This document shows, in pieces, positions 22,922 through 31,384 of a DNA stretch of 64,000 nucleotides. Positions within the stretch are counted from its first letter, which is position 1, and the number at the start of each line of letters is the position of its first letter. A program made the translations under genes and the position numbers. This stretch comes from Chryseobacterium mucoviscidosis. GTDB taxonomy: Bacteria > Bacteroidota > Bacteroidia > Flavobacteriales > Weeksellaceae. The notes below the pieces were generated by a model, which searched no databases, was not told the DNA's origin, and saw only the letters and a program-made list of their open reading frames with translations. Location of the stretch: assembly GCF_002177115.1 (NCBI RefSeq), contig NZ_MVAG01000128.1, forward strand, positions 496,001 to 560,000. Direction: 5' to 3'.

Positions 22922-24037
22922 TTAGCTTTTATGGATGTATCTGGATAATTTTATCCCGAGATCCGTCCAGACAATTTTGGGATTTCCGTTTCGGGTTAAG
23001 TGCAGATCGGCAGTATTGATTTCTTCCAGAATGCTTTCAATATTGGCTCCGCTGATGAATTTTGAGAATCCCATCCAGTTGAAACCATTCGCATCAATCT
23101 TTTTATAGACTAAATTCTCCGACTGATAGTTCTGCAGCAAAGCGAGTCTGAAAATCTCGGAACAGTAGTTTAAAAAATTTTTCTGCTTTTCACGGTTCCA
23201 GCCTGCAATTTCTCTTGCCCAAAGAATAATGCTTCGCAGAAATTCAGGTTTCTTTTTTACCATAAATGCATCACGAACCCACTGAACAAAAAGCTTTTCG
23301 AACTCATCAGTTTTGTTTCCGGATTGTAAAAGCTTTAAGGCTTCATTAAGGTCTCCCTGAGCCTGATGGATGATCTCCCCTGTCTTGTCTTCTGAAAGAT
23401 TATAATTTTTTTTCAGATAAATTTCCAGATCTTCACCGTTTATTCTAGGTACCTCTACAATCTGCGTTCGGGAAAGAATGGTTGGTAAAATATCGTTGGT
23501 AGATTCTGCGGTAAGCAAAATAATTGTTTTCGCTGGAGGTTCCTCTAAAAATTTCAGGAATTTGTTGGATGCTGCGACATTCATTTTATCTGCTCTCCAG
23601 ACAATGAGAATTTTAGTTCCGCCTTCGTAACTTTTTAAAGAAAATTTCTGGTTCTGTTCATCAATTTCATCTGCCGAAATAAAAAGCTGCTTGTTTTCGG
23701 ATTCTAAAACAGCCGTCCATTCATCATATCCCGCATACGGAGATTTAAGAATCATTTCCCTGAATTCATCAAATTTATTTTTGCTTAATGAGTTTTTATT
23801 ATCTGTAAAAACGGGAAAGCTGAAATGCAGATCCAAATGATTGAGATGCTCTACTTTCGCACCGGCGTGAGGATTTTCACTGCTCAGAATTTCTTTAGCA
23901 TACGCCAAAGCAATCGGCAATGTTCCGTATCCTTCTTTGCCGACGAAAAGCTGGGCATGGCTTACCCTGTTTTCGGCGATACTGTCTCTAAGAAGTTTTT
24001 TCAGACTTTCCTGTCCGGCAATGTTCTCCCAATTCAT
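22922..24037 (-). CDS. holB: DNA polymerase III subunit delta'
   Basis: Clamp-loader subunit. 371 aa. It begins MNWENIAGQESLKKLL, the usual start, and has an AAA+ fold: a degenerate Walker A (VGKEGYGTLP, no GKT, as expected of delta'), IVWRADKMN at Walker B, and the arginine-containing LSRTQIV near residue 195. A typical KFLKFLEEPPAKTIILL sensor region precedes it. The Cys zinc-binding module of the E. coli protein is not seen. A promoter element lies 4 nt before the ATG. Confidence 0.9.
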   Translation of the reverse strand: MNWENIAGQESLKKLLRDSIAENRVSHAQLFVGKEGYGTLPIALAYAKEILSSENPHAGAKVEHLNHLDLHFSFPVFTDNKNSLSKNKFDEFREMILKSPYAGYDEWTAVLESENKQLFISADEIDEQNQKFSLKSYEGGTKILIVWRADKMNVAASNKFLKFLEEPPAKTIILLTAESTNDILPTILSRTQIVEVPRINGEDLEIYLKKNYNLSEDKTGEIIHQAQGDLNEALKLLQSGNKTDEFEKLFVQWVRDAFMVKKKPEFLRSIILWAREIAGWNREKQKNFLNYCSEIFRLALLQNYQSENLVYKKIDANGFNWMGFSKFISGANIESILEEINTADLHLTRNGNPKIVWTDLGIKLSRYIHKS

Positions 24038-24041
24038 GATT

Positions 24042-24049
24042 CAAAGATA
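24042..24049 (-). promoter_or_regulatory. TAnnTTTG promoter -7 element for holB
   Basis: TATCTTTG on the minus strand, ending 4 nt before the holB ATG. Confidence 0.6.
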
Positions 24050-24071
24050 TGAAATTTGTAATTCGCAGAAT

Positions 24072-24132
24072 GTGAATTTTTACTTTGCAGGTGAATTTTG
24101 CGTTGCAAATGAATTGTGAATTTTATCATGCA
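24072..24132 (+). repeat. Cluster of three GTGAATTTT..TGCA repeats
   Basis: Three near-identical units, 24072-24089, 24091-24107 and 24116-24132, each GTGAATTTT followed by 4-5 variable bases and TGCA. Nearby 24164-24180 has an inverted fragment (AATTCACAACCAAAGCG). The 255-nt gap 24038-24292 otherwise holds AT-rich leader DNA. Confidence 0.6.
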
Positions 24133-24292
24133 GTGTATTGATAATGTATAAAAATTCACAACCAAAGCGAATTTACAATTAAGAATTCATCATAATTATA
24201 GCTATTCATCCCCCTTAACAAACTTTAACCTCTTATAATTTTTACAATTCATTAATATTTAAGATATTTGCGCATTGTTTTAAAAATAAAGA

Positions 24293-25576
24293 ATGAAAAA
24301 AATCTTTGTACTATCATTGATATCAGTTGGATATTTCCTTAACGCGCAGAACCTGAGTAATTCACCTTATGCAACTTACGGAATCGGAGATGTAAAATAT
24401 GATAATACGATCGAAACTACCTCAATGGGAGGTATATCTACCGCTTTTATAAGTGATTTTACAAGTAATTTCAATTTTGCAAACCCTGCAAACAATGCTA
24501 ATTTCGAGCTTACAAGTATTAAGCTGGAAGCTACCAACGAAAACAATTACTTTAAAACAAACTATAACAATACGAAGTCTACGAAGCACTCTACGTACTT
24601 ATCCAATATTTCTATTGCTTTCCCTCTGTCTCCAAAATTGAAGATGGGAATTTCTTATCAGCCGTACAGCTCAAAAAGCTACGATATTATTCACAGAGAT
24701 ACGCTTTCTGCGGGTAATATCAGAGCCAACAGATTTAAAGGAAGCGGAACTTTGAATACGGTACAAATGGCTTTAGGATATAAAGTGAACGATAAACTTG
24801 CTGTTGGAGCAAGAGCAAATTATTATTTCGGGAATCTTTATGACCTTAATGAACTTGCTTATTCCAATGCAGAATTAATTAACGGATACGAAACGAGAAA
24901 CAGCATCCACAATTTCAACTTTACTTTAGGAGCAAGCTACCAGAACCTGAATACAAGTACAGACAAAAAACTTACGATCGGAGCTACTACTACTTTCGGA
25001 AATACGAGTAACATGACGACCGATTATGTAAACAGTACGTATTTCTATTCTGATGCAGGTGCTACTGTAAAAAGTAATGAAAGCATTATCGACCAGAAAA
25101 GTACAAAATCTAAAAATCTTTTGCCATTACAGGCTTCTTTAGGGGTAGGTTATGGAGAAGAAAACAGATGGTTCGTTTCTCTTCAGGGAGATTATAAAAA
25201 GGGGGAAAATATTAATTATTTCGGAAGTACGCTGGATCTTCAGGATTCCTACAGAATTTCTGCCGGAGGTTGGTATTTACCGAATTATAATAATTTCAGA
25301 AGTTATTTTTCGAGAATCGTTTACAGATACGGAGCGTTTTATGAGAAAGGGAATCTTCAGATTGCAGGGCAGAACATTAATAAGTTCGGTATTTCCGGGG
25401 GAGTTCTTCTTCCGTTTAAAAACAGCAGCATAACGAGAATGAGCGGTCTGGAACTTGGTCTTGAAGTAGGAAAAAGAGGAACTACTAAAAATAATCTGAT
25501 CAATCAGAATTTTATAAACCTGAGAGTTGGTTTCAATTTTGCGGATAAGTGGTTCAGAAAGACTCTATACAACTAA
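24293..25576 (+). CDS. Outer-membrane beta-barrel protein, role unknown
   Basis: 427 aa. A signal peptide (MKKIFVLSLISVGYFLNAQ) is followed by alternating hydrophobic and polar strands rich in Tyr, Asn, Ser and Gly. The start of the mature part (NSPYATYGIGDVKYDN, then TTSMGGISTAF and NFANPANNANF) is like other Bacteroidota OmpP1/PorV-type channel proteins, and the last strand ends in Phe-rich FINLRVGFNFADKWF. lptC starts two bases after the stop, and anmK follows, so this is the head of a three-gene row. The link to LPS transport is inferred from position alone. Confidence 0.75.
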   Translation: MKKIFVLSLISVGYFLNAQNLSNSPYATYGIGDVKYDNTIETTSMGGISTAFISDFTSNFNFANPANNANFELTSIKLEATNENNYFKTNYNNTKSTKHSTYLSNISIAFPLSPKLKMGISYQPYSSKSYDIIHRDTLSAGNIRANRFKGSGTLNTVQMALGYKVNDKLAVGARANYYFGNLYDLNELAYSNAELINGYETRNSIHNFNFTLGASYQNLNTSTDKKLTIGATTTFGNTSNMTTDYVNSTYFYSDAGATVKSNESIIDQKSTKSKNLLPLQASLGVGYGEENRWFVSLQGDYKKGENINYFGSTLDLQDSYRISAGGWYLPNYNNFRSYFSRIVYRYGAFYEKGNLQIAGQNINKFGISGGVLLPFKNSSITRMSGLELGLEVGKRGTTKNNLINQNFINLRVGFNFADKWFRKTLYN

Positions 25577-25577
25577 A

Positions 25578-26171
25578 ATGAAGTTATTTAGAAACATATC
25601 ATATAAAAAAAATATAGCATACCTTTTTAGTTGTGCTATATTTTTTGTGATAACTTCCTGTGAAGAAGATCTTACTAAAAATAAAGGCAAACAAAGCAAA
25701 AATTTCCCTTCACAGATTATTAATAATGCAAATATCATCCAGAGAGATTCCGGTTTTGTGACGATGAGGGCAAAAGCTCCGATCATTGAAAAATATGAGC
25801 TGATCGACAGTCCTTATACGGTTGCAAGAAAGGGAATTGATATTCAGTTTTTCGACAAGAAAAAGCCAAAAATTCCCGGAACAATTAAAGCAAAATACGC
25901 TAAATTCTACGATTACAAAAAATTTTACGAAGCGAAAGGAAACGTAAGAATTACCACCAATGAAGGTGATAAATTTGCTATGCAGAGCATTTACTGGGAT
26001 CAGGTAAAGAAGAATATCTACACCAAAGATACAGTGTATGTAACGAGAAAAGACGGAAGTACGCTGATCGGCGCACACGGAATGCGTGCAAAAGATGATT
26101 TTTCCGAATATGTTTTCTTCCAGAATTCAGGAGATTTTGCGGCGCCTGAAATTTCTCAAAACAAGAAATAA
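25578..26171 (+). CDS. lptC: LPS export periplasmic protein LptC
   Basis: Joins the LptBFG ATPase complex to the periplasmic LPS bridge. 197 aa from the ATG at 25578; the frame is open further upstream inside the previous gene but only this start gives a signal. It has a lipoprotein-type signal ending VITSCEE, with Cys29 as the probable lipid site. The later part has the LptC/OstA beta-strand pattern (KAKYAKFYDYKKFYEAKGNV then RITTNEGDKF). It starts two bases after the barrel gene and ends four bases before anmK. Confidence 0.85.
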   Translation: MKLFRNISYKKNIAYLFSCAIFFVITSCEEDLTKNKGKQSKNFPSQIINNANIIQRDSGFVTMRAKAPIIEKYELIDSPYTVARKGIDIQFFDKKKPKIPGTIKAKYAKFYDYKKFYEAKGNVRITTNEGDKFAMQSIYWDQVKKNIYTKDTVYVTRKDGSTLIGAHGMRAKDDFSEYVFFQNSGDFAAPEISQNKK

Positions 26172-26175
26172 TCAG

Positions 26176-27219
26176 ATGGTTTTTCATGCAATCGGATTAA
26201 TGTCCGGAACAAGTTTAGACGGACTGGACATTTGTTTTGCAAGATTTGAAAAACAGGATGAATGGACATTCAAAATACTGAAAGCAGAAACCCTTCCCTA
26301 CTCTAAAAACTGGGAAGATAAGCTTAGAAACTCTATTCACCTTTCTGCGGAAGAACTCTTAGAGCTGAACTCAGAATATGGCTTTTATTTGGGAAAAGCT
26401 GTCAGAAATTTTATTGAAAAGCATCAGATCGAGAACATAGATTTAATTGCTTCTCACGGTCATACGGTTTTTCATCAGCCTCAGAAAAAATTTACTTTAC
26501 AGATCGGCGACGGAAGAGCAATTAAGCTCGAAACAAATTTACCTGTGGTTTACGATTTCAGGAGTCAGGATGTTTTGATGGGCGGAAATGGCGCGCCGCT
26601 TGTTCCGATTGGTGATGAATTATTGTTTTCGGAATACGATGCCTGTCTTAATCTTGGCGGATTTTCTAATATTTCAATGAAAATTAAGGAGAAAAGAATA
26701 GCTTTTGATATTGCTCCGGTCAATATTATCCTGAATAAATTGGCTCAGAAATTCAATAAAAATTTCGACGAAAACGGTGATTTAGCGAGAACAGGAAAAA
26801 TTAATAAGAATTTACTGTCTAAATTAAATTCGCTGGATTTTTACAGCCAGTCTCATCCAAAATCATTAGGAATTGAATGGTGTAACGAGAATATTTTTCC
26901 TCTTTTTGGAGATATTGAAACGGCAGATATAATGGCAACCTTTACAGAGCATACTGCGGAACAGATTTCAAAAATTTTCAATATTTATATGCTAAAAAGT
27001 GTACTTTTCACAGGTGGCGGAACGTATAATCAATATTTAACTGAAAAGATAAAAGCCAAAGCCAACACTGAAATCGTTATTCCTGAAAAAGAGATTATCG
27101 ATTATAAAGAGGCTTTAATCTTTGCATTGATGGGAGTTTTAAGGTACAACAATGAAATCAATGTTCTTTCTTCTGCGACGGGAAGTTCCCATGACCACAG
27201 TTCGGGAATTATTGTTTAA
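26176..27219 (+). CDS. anmK: Anhydro-N-acetylmuramic acid kinase
   Basis: Phosphorylates and hydrolyses 1,6-anhydro-MurNAc, recycling peptidoglycan fragments. 347 aa from the ATG at 26176, four bases after lptC; a longer open frame overlaps lptC and is rejected. Diagnostic segments are GLMSGTSLDGLD at the phosphate-binding start, GDGRAIKLETNLPVVYDF, NGAPLVPIGD and a late FTGGGTYNQYL. Probably co-transcribed with the barrel and lptC genes. Confidence 0.95.
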   Translation: MVFHAIGLMSGTSLDGLDICFARFEKQDEWTFKILKAETLPYSKNWEDKLRNSIHLSAEELLELNSEYGFYLGKAVRNFIEKHQIENIDLIASHGHTVFHQPQKKFTLQIGDGRAIKLETNLPVVYDFRSQDVLMGGNGAPLVPIGDELLFSEYDACLNLGGFSNISMKIKEKRIAFDIAPVNIILNKLAQKFNKNFDENGDLARTGKINKNLLSKLNSLDFYSQSHPKSLGIEWCNENIFPLFGDIETADIMATFTEHTAEQISKIFNIYMLKSVLFTGGGTYNQYLTEKIKAKANTEIVIPEKEIIDYKEALIFALMGVLRYNNEINVLSSATGSSHDHSSGIIV

Positions 27220-27227
27220 AGCATAAA

Positions 27228-27251
27228 AAAACCTTCATTGCTGAAGGTTTT
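27228..27251. terminator. Bidirectional terminator
   Basis: A perfect 10-bp stem (27228-27237 and 27242-27251) with a TTGC loop and A/T runs outside it, between convergent anmK and the SRPBCC gene. Confidence 0.9.
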
Positions 27252-27254
27252 CGT

Positions 27255-27644
27255 TTATTTATAAACTTCGATTTTATCGGTAAGTGTATTAATGAAGTTC
27301 TGAAGAGGTTTTTCCACCATCATTTTGATAAACGGGTTGAATTTTCCTTCAAACAGCATCTGAACTTCGGTCTGGTTTTCGTTAAGAGGACTCAAAGCCG
27401 CTGTTAAAGAAAAATCTAAGCTTGAACTTGCAGACTTCAACACTGCTTTCTCATCTGTTACTTCATCAATTTTCAGAGCAATTTCCGGCATTCCCTGCAA
27501 TCCGAATTTAAATCCATCTTCTCTCGTTTCAAATTTCTGAAGACCGTCCGGCATGAAATCTTTGTAATTTTCTGGCGATTTCAGGATTTCTACCAAGTCT
27601 TTAGATGATTTATTAACAATAATCTTTCGTCCTTCTAAATTCAT
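27255..27644 (-). CDS. SRPBCC-fold (START-like) protein
   Basis: 129 aa, cytosolic. The opening INLEGRK-type strand, the SPENYKDFMPDGLQKFE segment and the closing amphipathic helix KPLQNFINTLTDKIEVY fit the helix-grip fold of polyketide-cyclase/SRPBCC proteins, which bind hydrophobic ligands. Function unknown. It is divergent from the Nudix gene with only 40 bases between the starts. Confidence 0.75.
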   Translation of the reverse strand: MNLEGRKIIVNKSSKDLVEILKSPENYKDFMPDGLQKFETREDGFKFGLQGMPEIALKIDEVTDEKAVLKSASSSLDFSLTAALSPLNENQTEVQMLFEGKFNPFIKMMVEKPLQNFINTLTDKIEVYK

Positions 27645-27648
27645 TTTT

Positions 27649-27656
27649 TATTTTTG
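27649..27656 (+). promoter_or_regulatory. TAnnTTTG promoter -7 element for the Nudix gene
   Basis: TATTTTTG, 28 nt before the ATG at 27685, inside the 40-bp divergent gap. Confidence 0.5.
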
Positions 27657-27677
27657 TATTTAAATTCTTAATTCTTA

Positions 27678-27685
27678 CAAATATA
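27678..27685 (-). promoter_or_regulatory. TAnnTTTG promoter -7 element for the SRPBCC gene
   Basis: TATATTTG on the minus strand, 33 nt before the ATG at 27644. It overlaps the first base of the Nudix start codon, so the two promoters are interleaved. Confidence 0.5.
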
Positions 27686-28296
27686 TGTATAAAGTTTTTG
27701 TGAACGAAAAAAAATTACTGTTGTCTAAGCAATCTGAAAACTTAGAAAAAACGCTTGGATACGAAAACGTCACAAGCCTGGAAATCGCTTTGGATCTTCT
27801 GGAAAATACATCGGTGAAAGAATTGAATGTTTTCGGCGAGAATATCGATGAAATATGGACAGAATTTCAAAAGCTGTTCAGAATTATCGAAGCAGCGGGA
27901 GGAATTGTAAATAATCCTGAAGGTGAAATTCTTTTCATCAAAAGACTGGGAAAATGGGATCTTCCGAAAGGCAAAATGGAAAAAGGAGAATCGCGTGAAG
28001 AGTCTGCTGTACGCGAAATTGAAGAGGAAACCGGACTTTCTAATGTAGAACTGGTAAGGTTTATCAATACAACTTATCATATTTACATTGAAAGAAACGG
28101 CGATAAAGTCTTAAAGTGTACGCACTGGTTTGAAATGAATTTCGATGGAGAAGATACTTCAAAACCTCAGATTGAAGAAGGGATTACGGAGGTTGCCTGG
28201 AAAAACACCACCCAGATCGAAGATGAGGTTTTCCCAAGCACATTTAAAAATATCAAGCTGATTGTAAAAGAATTCTGGAATACGAAGGCTAAATAA
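27685..28296 (+). CDS. Nudix hydrolase
   Basis: 203 aa. The Nudix box lies at residues 96-118: GKMEKGE, then REE, then REIEEETGL, with the Glu residues that bind Mg2+. It should cleave a nucleoside diphosphate linked to another group; the substrate cannot be inferred. The first 70 residues are an extra domain not needed for the fold. Its 3' end overlaps the convergent murF end by 8 bases. Confidence 0.9.
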   Translation: MYKVFVNEKKLLLSKQSENLEKTLGYENVTSLEIALDLLENTSVKELNVFGENIDEIWTEFQKLFRIIEAAGGIVNNPEGEILFIKRLGKWDLPKGKMEKGESREESAVREIEEETGLSNVELVRFINTTYHIYIERNGDKVLKCTHWFEMNFDGEDTSKPQIEEGITEVAWKNTTQIEDEVFPSTFKNIKLIVKEFWNTKAK

Positions 28297-29560
28297 AGTC
28301 AATCGATTTTTCTAAAGCAATTCCTCTGGAACCTTTTAATAATATGTTTTCTGAAAGAATTTTATTAAGTTTTAAATATTCTGTTAGTTCGGCTGTGTTT
28401 TCAAATGCTGTTTCTGTAGAATTGACCTTTTTAAAATTCTTTCCAACGGTAATGATCTGATCAAAGCCTAATTCCTGAGCCAGTTTTAAAATATTCTGAT
28501 GCTCTTTTTCGCTTTCTTCTCCCAATTCTAGCATATCGCCGATTACGATGGTTTTTGAACCTTCAAAGGTAATGAAATTGTGCAAAGAAGCAGTCATAGA
28601 ACTCGGATTAGCATTATAGGTATCCAAAACTAATGTTTTCCCTTCTTTTTTCACAATCTGGGAACGCATATTGGTGGGTGTGTAATTTTGGATGGCATTT
28701 TTAATGTTCTCAAAATCGATTCCGAAGTAAAGACCTAAACTCGCCGCTGCGCAAAGGTTAGTGAAATTATATTCTCCAGTAAGCTTTGAAACTGCTTTCT
28801 GATCTTTATATTTGAGACCTACAAAGTTTTCTTCTGAAAATAATGCAAACTGATAATCTGAATCTTCTTTTCCGAAAGTAATTTTTGGTACATAATTTTC
28901 AGTTTTTTCCACCTGAACAGGATCATTTTCGTTAACAATAATCGTTTTTCTATGATCTTTAAGATAGTCGTACAGCTCAGATTTTCCTTTAATTACTCCT
29001 TCGTATCCTCCGAAACCTTCCAGATGTGCCTTCCCGAAATTGGTAATATATCCGAAATCCGGCTGAGAAATGGAACTTAAAAGAGCAATTTCCTTTTGAT
29101 GATTGGCTCCCATTTCAATGACTGCCATTCCATGTTCCGGTTTAATGGAAAGAAGTGTTAAAGGAACTCCGATGTGATTATTAAGATTTCCAGAGGTATA
29201 CTGTACATTAAATTTTTCGGAAAGAACTGCATGAATGATTTCTTTTGTTGTCGTTTTTCCGTTACTTCCTGTTAAACCGATGATAGGAATCTGCAATTGT
29301 TTTCTGTGATGAATGGCAAGCTGCTGCAAAAACTTCAGTGTAGAAGGAACGAAGAAAATATTTTTTTCTTTGTTTTCAAATTCCTGCTGTTCAACAATCA
29401 CAGCTAAAGCGCCATTTTCAACTGCCTGTTCAGCCAACGTTGCTGCATTGAAATTTTCTCCTGAAAAAGCAAAGAAAATATCATTTTTTCCTACTTTTCG
29501 GCTGTCGATGGTAACTTTTTCTGCTTGTAAAAATAGCGGATAAAACTGTTCTGTATTCAT
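28289..29560 (-). CDS. murF: UDP-MurNAc-tripeptide--D-Ala-D-Ala ligase
   Basis: Adds D-Ala-D-Ala to the UDP-MurNAc-tripeptide, the last cytosolic step of the peptidoglycan precursor. 423 aa. The three Mur ligase parts are seen: the N-terminal UDP-binding domain (TIDSRKVGKNDIFFAF), the P-loop GLTGSNGKTTTKE and YTSGNLNNHIGVPL, and the C-terminal domain starting NMRSQIV with DTYNANPSSM. It lies downstream of gldJ on the same strand, after a terminator, so it probably has its own promoter in that 64-nt gap. Confidence 0.97.
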   Translation of the reverse strand: MNTEQFYPLFLQAEKVTIDSRKVGKNDIFFAFSGENFNAATLAEQAVENGALAVIVEQQEFENKEKNIFFVPSTLKFLQQLAIHHRKQLQIPIIGLTGSNGKTTTKEIIHAVLSEKFNVQYTSGNLNNHIGVPLTLLSIKPEHGMAVIEMGANHQKEIALLSSISQPDFGYITNFGKAHLEGFGGYEGVIKGKSELYDYLKDHRKTIIVNENDPVQVEKTENYVPKITFGKEDSDYQFALFSEENFVGLKYKDQKAVSKLTGEYNFTNLCAAASLGLYFGIDFENIKNAIQNYTPTNMRSQIVKKEGKTLVLDTYNANPSSMTASLHNFITFEGSKTIVIGDMLELGEESEKEHQNILKLAQELGFDQIITVGKNFKKVNSTETAFENTAELTEYLKLNKILSENILLKGSRGIALEKSIDFI

Positions 29561-29572
29561 AATTCAAAAATA

Positions 29573-29604
29573 AAAAAACCCTCCAGAATTCCGGAGGGTT
29601 TTTT
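29573..29604 (-). terminator. Terminator of gldJ
   Basis: Stem CCCTCC/GGAGGG extended by A/T pairs around an 8-nt loop, with a T run on the minus strand. It separates gldJ from murF. Confidence 0.85.
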
Positions 29605-29624
29605 GAAAATTATTTTGATAAATA

Positions 29625-31220
29625 TTATCTTCTTGTTCTACCTTTTTCGTTGGCTCTCGCATCCTGAGCTACACGGAATCCAATCCATCCGTAAGCTTTA
29701 TCCTGAGACTTGTATCTTCTTTGTCCCGGATCCAACCAGTATGCTGTATCCTGCCAAGAACCTCCTTTTACCACTCTTACGTCGTTAGTAATAGCAGAAG
29801 TTCTTTCTTTTCTGTCTTTTTGCAGTACTACTCTACCCTGAGCATCTACAATAAATCTCGATTTCGGAGAATTGTACATGTCGTATGAGGTAGCAGAATC
29901 TGATGCAGTTCTGTAGTCTAAAGAAGACATTCTGTCACCATCTCTGTAGTTTCTGTAATCAGCAATTGTTTGTCTTTCATACTGACCCGGTAGGTTTCTG
30001 TATACCAATCTTCCGTCAGCTAAAGTATCGTATTTAATGCTGCTTTCGTCTACCATTTTGTAAGTTCCGTCACCGTTTCTTACGATAGCCTGCGGCATGT
30101 TTCCTCTGTAATAGTTGAAGTCACTGAAATCTTCATCGATGATAGGTCTGTAAACATCCGCAGTCCATTCTGCAACGTTTCCGTACATTCCGTAGATTCC
30201 TAAATCGTTAGAAGGGAATTGTCTTACATCTGAAGTTCTTGCAGAACCGTCATTTTTCCAACCTGCGATACCAGAGTAATCTCCTGTTCCCATTTTGAAG
30301 TTTTCAAGGAACATTCCTTTTTCTCTTCCTTTAGTACCTCTCAGTTTTTCAATTTCAGGCTTTTTACCCATATACTGATTGTACTCTCTGTTTTTAGCCA
30401 TACCTAAAGCTGCGTATTCCCATTCAACTTCTGTAGGAAGTCTGAACTTCGTTACCATTGCAGCGTTCGGAGCTCTGTTTGCAGCTAACAATCTCTGGTT
30501 TGTAGTTTTCAAACCTGTTTTCTGCTGCATTCTTTTTTCATTGATGTAACCTTGCATTTCAGGATCATTCGATTTGAATTTATCCATGTTGAATGCAGTT
30601 CCACCCTGGTTATTAGATTCGTTGATATACAAATCTTTCGCAATGATACCGGCTTGCATTAAAGCTTTCTCGTTCGCTCTGTCTGACAACCATTCGCAGT
30701 ATCTGTTTGCCTGAGTCCAAGACACTCCTACTACAGGATAGTAATCGAATTCAGGAGCACGGAAATACGTCTCGTTGTAGTCATTTCTAGATAATTTGTT
30801 GTCCCACAATAAGGTATCCGGCAACGCACCGTTGTAGATTTCCTTAAAGCTTGGATCGCTTGGTGGGAATACGTACTTCAACCATGTAAGGTATTCGCGG
30901 TATTCGTAGTTAGTAATTTCAGTTTCCCCGATGAAGAATGAACTTACCTGCATTCTGCGAGGCGAGTTATTCCAATCGTGCATAACATCATCTTTCACTA
31001 ATCCCATTGTAAAAGTTCCACCTTCTACATATACCATTCCCGGCCAACCTTTTTGTTTTTGTTGCTTTCCTGCAAAAAACCAACCTTGTTTCTCGTTTGG
31101 TTTCCAACCTGTTTTGCTGACAAATTTTTTAGTACCGCCGCCATTATTAGATCCTCCGCAACTGGTTAATGCAAGTGTAGAACTTAATGCTATTAATGAA
31201 AACAACTTTAGTTTTTTCAT
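29625..31220 (-). CDS. gldJ: Gliding motility/T9SS lipoprotein GldJ
   Basis: 531 aa from the ATG at 31220; the longer frame to 31310 lacks a signal. Residues 1-20 form a lipoprotein signal (LALTSCGG, lipid Cys20). The rest is an FGE-sulfatase (SUMF1-like) fold: VYVEGGTFTMG, FFIGETEITNYEYREYL, GVSWTQANRYCEWLS, FRLPTEVEWEYAA and GNVAEWT. GldJ is required for gliding and T9SS secretion in Flavobacterium and is related to GldK. It is divergent from porU-porV, the arrangement I recall for F. johnsoniae. Chryseobacterium keeps it though most strains do not glide, so its role here is likely in secretion. Confidence 0.93.
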   Translation of the reverse strand: MKKLKLFSLIALSSTLALTSCGGSNNGGGTKKFVSKTGWKPNEKQGWFFAGKQQKQKGWPGMVYVEGGTFTMGLVKDDVMHDWNNSPRRMQVSSFFIGETEITNYEYREYLTWLKYVFPPSDPSFKEIYNGALPDTLLWDNKLSRNDYNETYFRAPEFDYYPVVGVSWTQANRYCEWLSDRANEKALMQAGIIAKDLYINESNNQGGTAFNMDKFKSNDPEMQGYINEKRMQQKTGLKTTNQRLLAANRAPNAAMVTKFRLPTEVEWEYAALGMAKNREYNQYMGKKPEIEKLRGTKGREKGMFLENFKMGTGDYSGIAGWKNDGSARTSDVRQFPSNDLGIYGMYGNVAEWTADVYRPIIDEDFSDFNYYRGNMPQAIVRNGDGTYKMVDESSIKYDTLADGRLVYRNLPGQYERQTIADYRNYRDGDRMSSLDYRTASDSATSYDMYNSPKSRFIVDAQGRVVLQKDRKERTSAITNDVRVVKGGSWQDTAYWLDPGQRRYKSQDKAYGWIGFRVAQDARANEKGRTRR

Positions 31221-31384
31221 AGTCGATATAAATATTTTCAAAGTACAAAGAAAAAATAAATTATTCAATAAATCAAGTAAAGAGTTGATTTTTTTGAAAA
31301 ACGTTAACAAATTAATTTTATTGTATCACAATTTAATTATAAAATTTTCATTTATTTTGTAATTCAGAAATTTCAATAGTAAAC

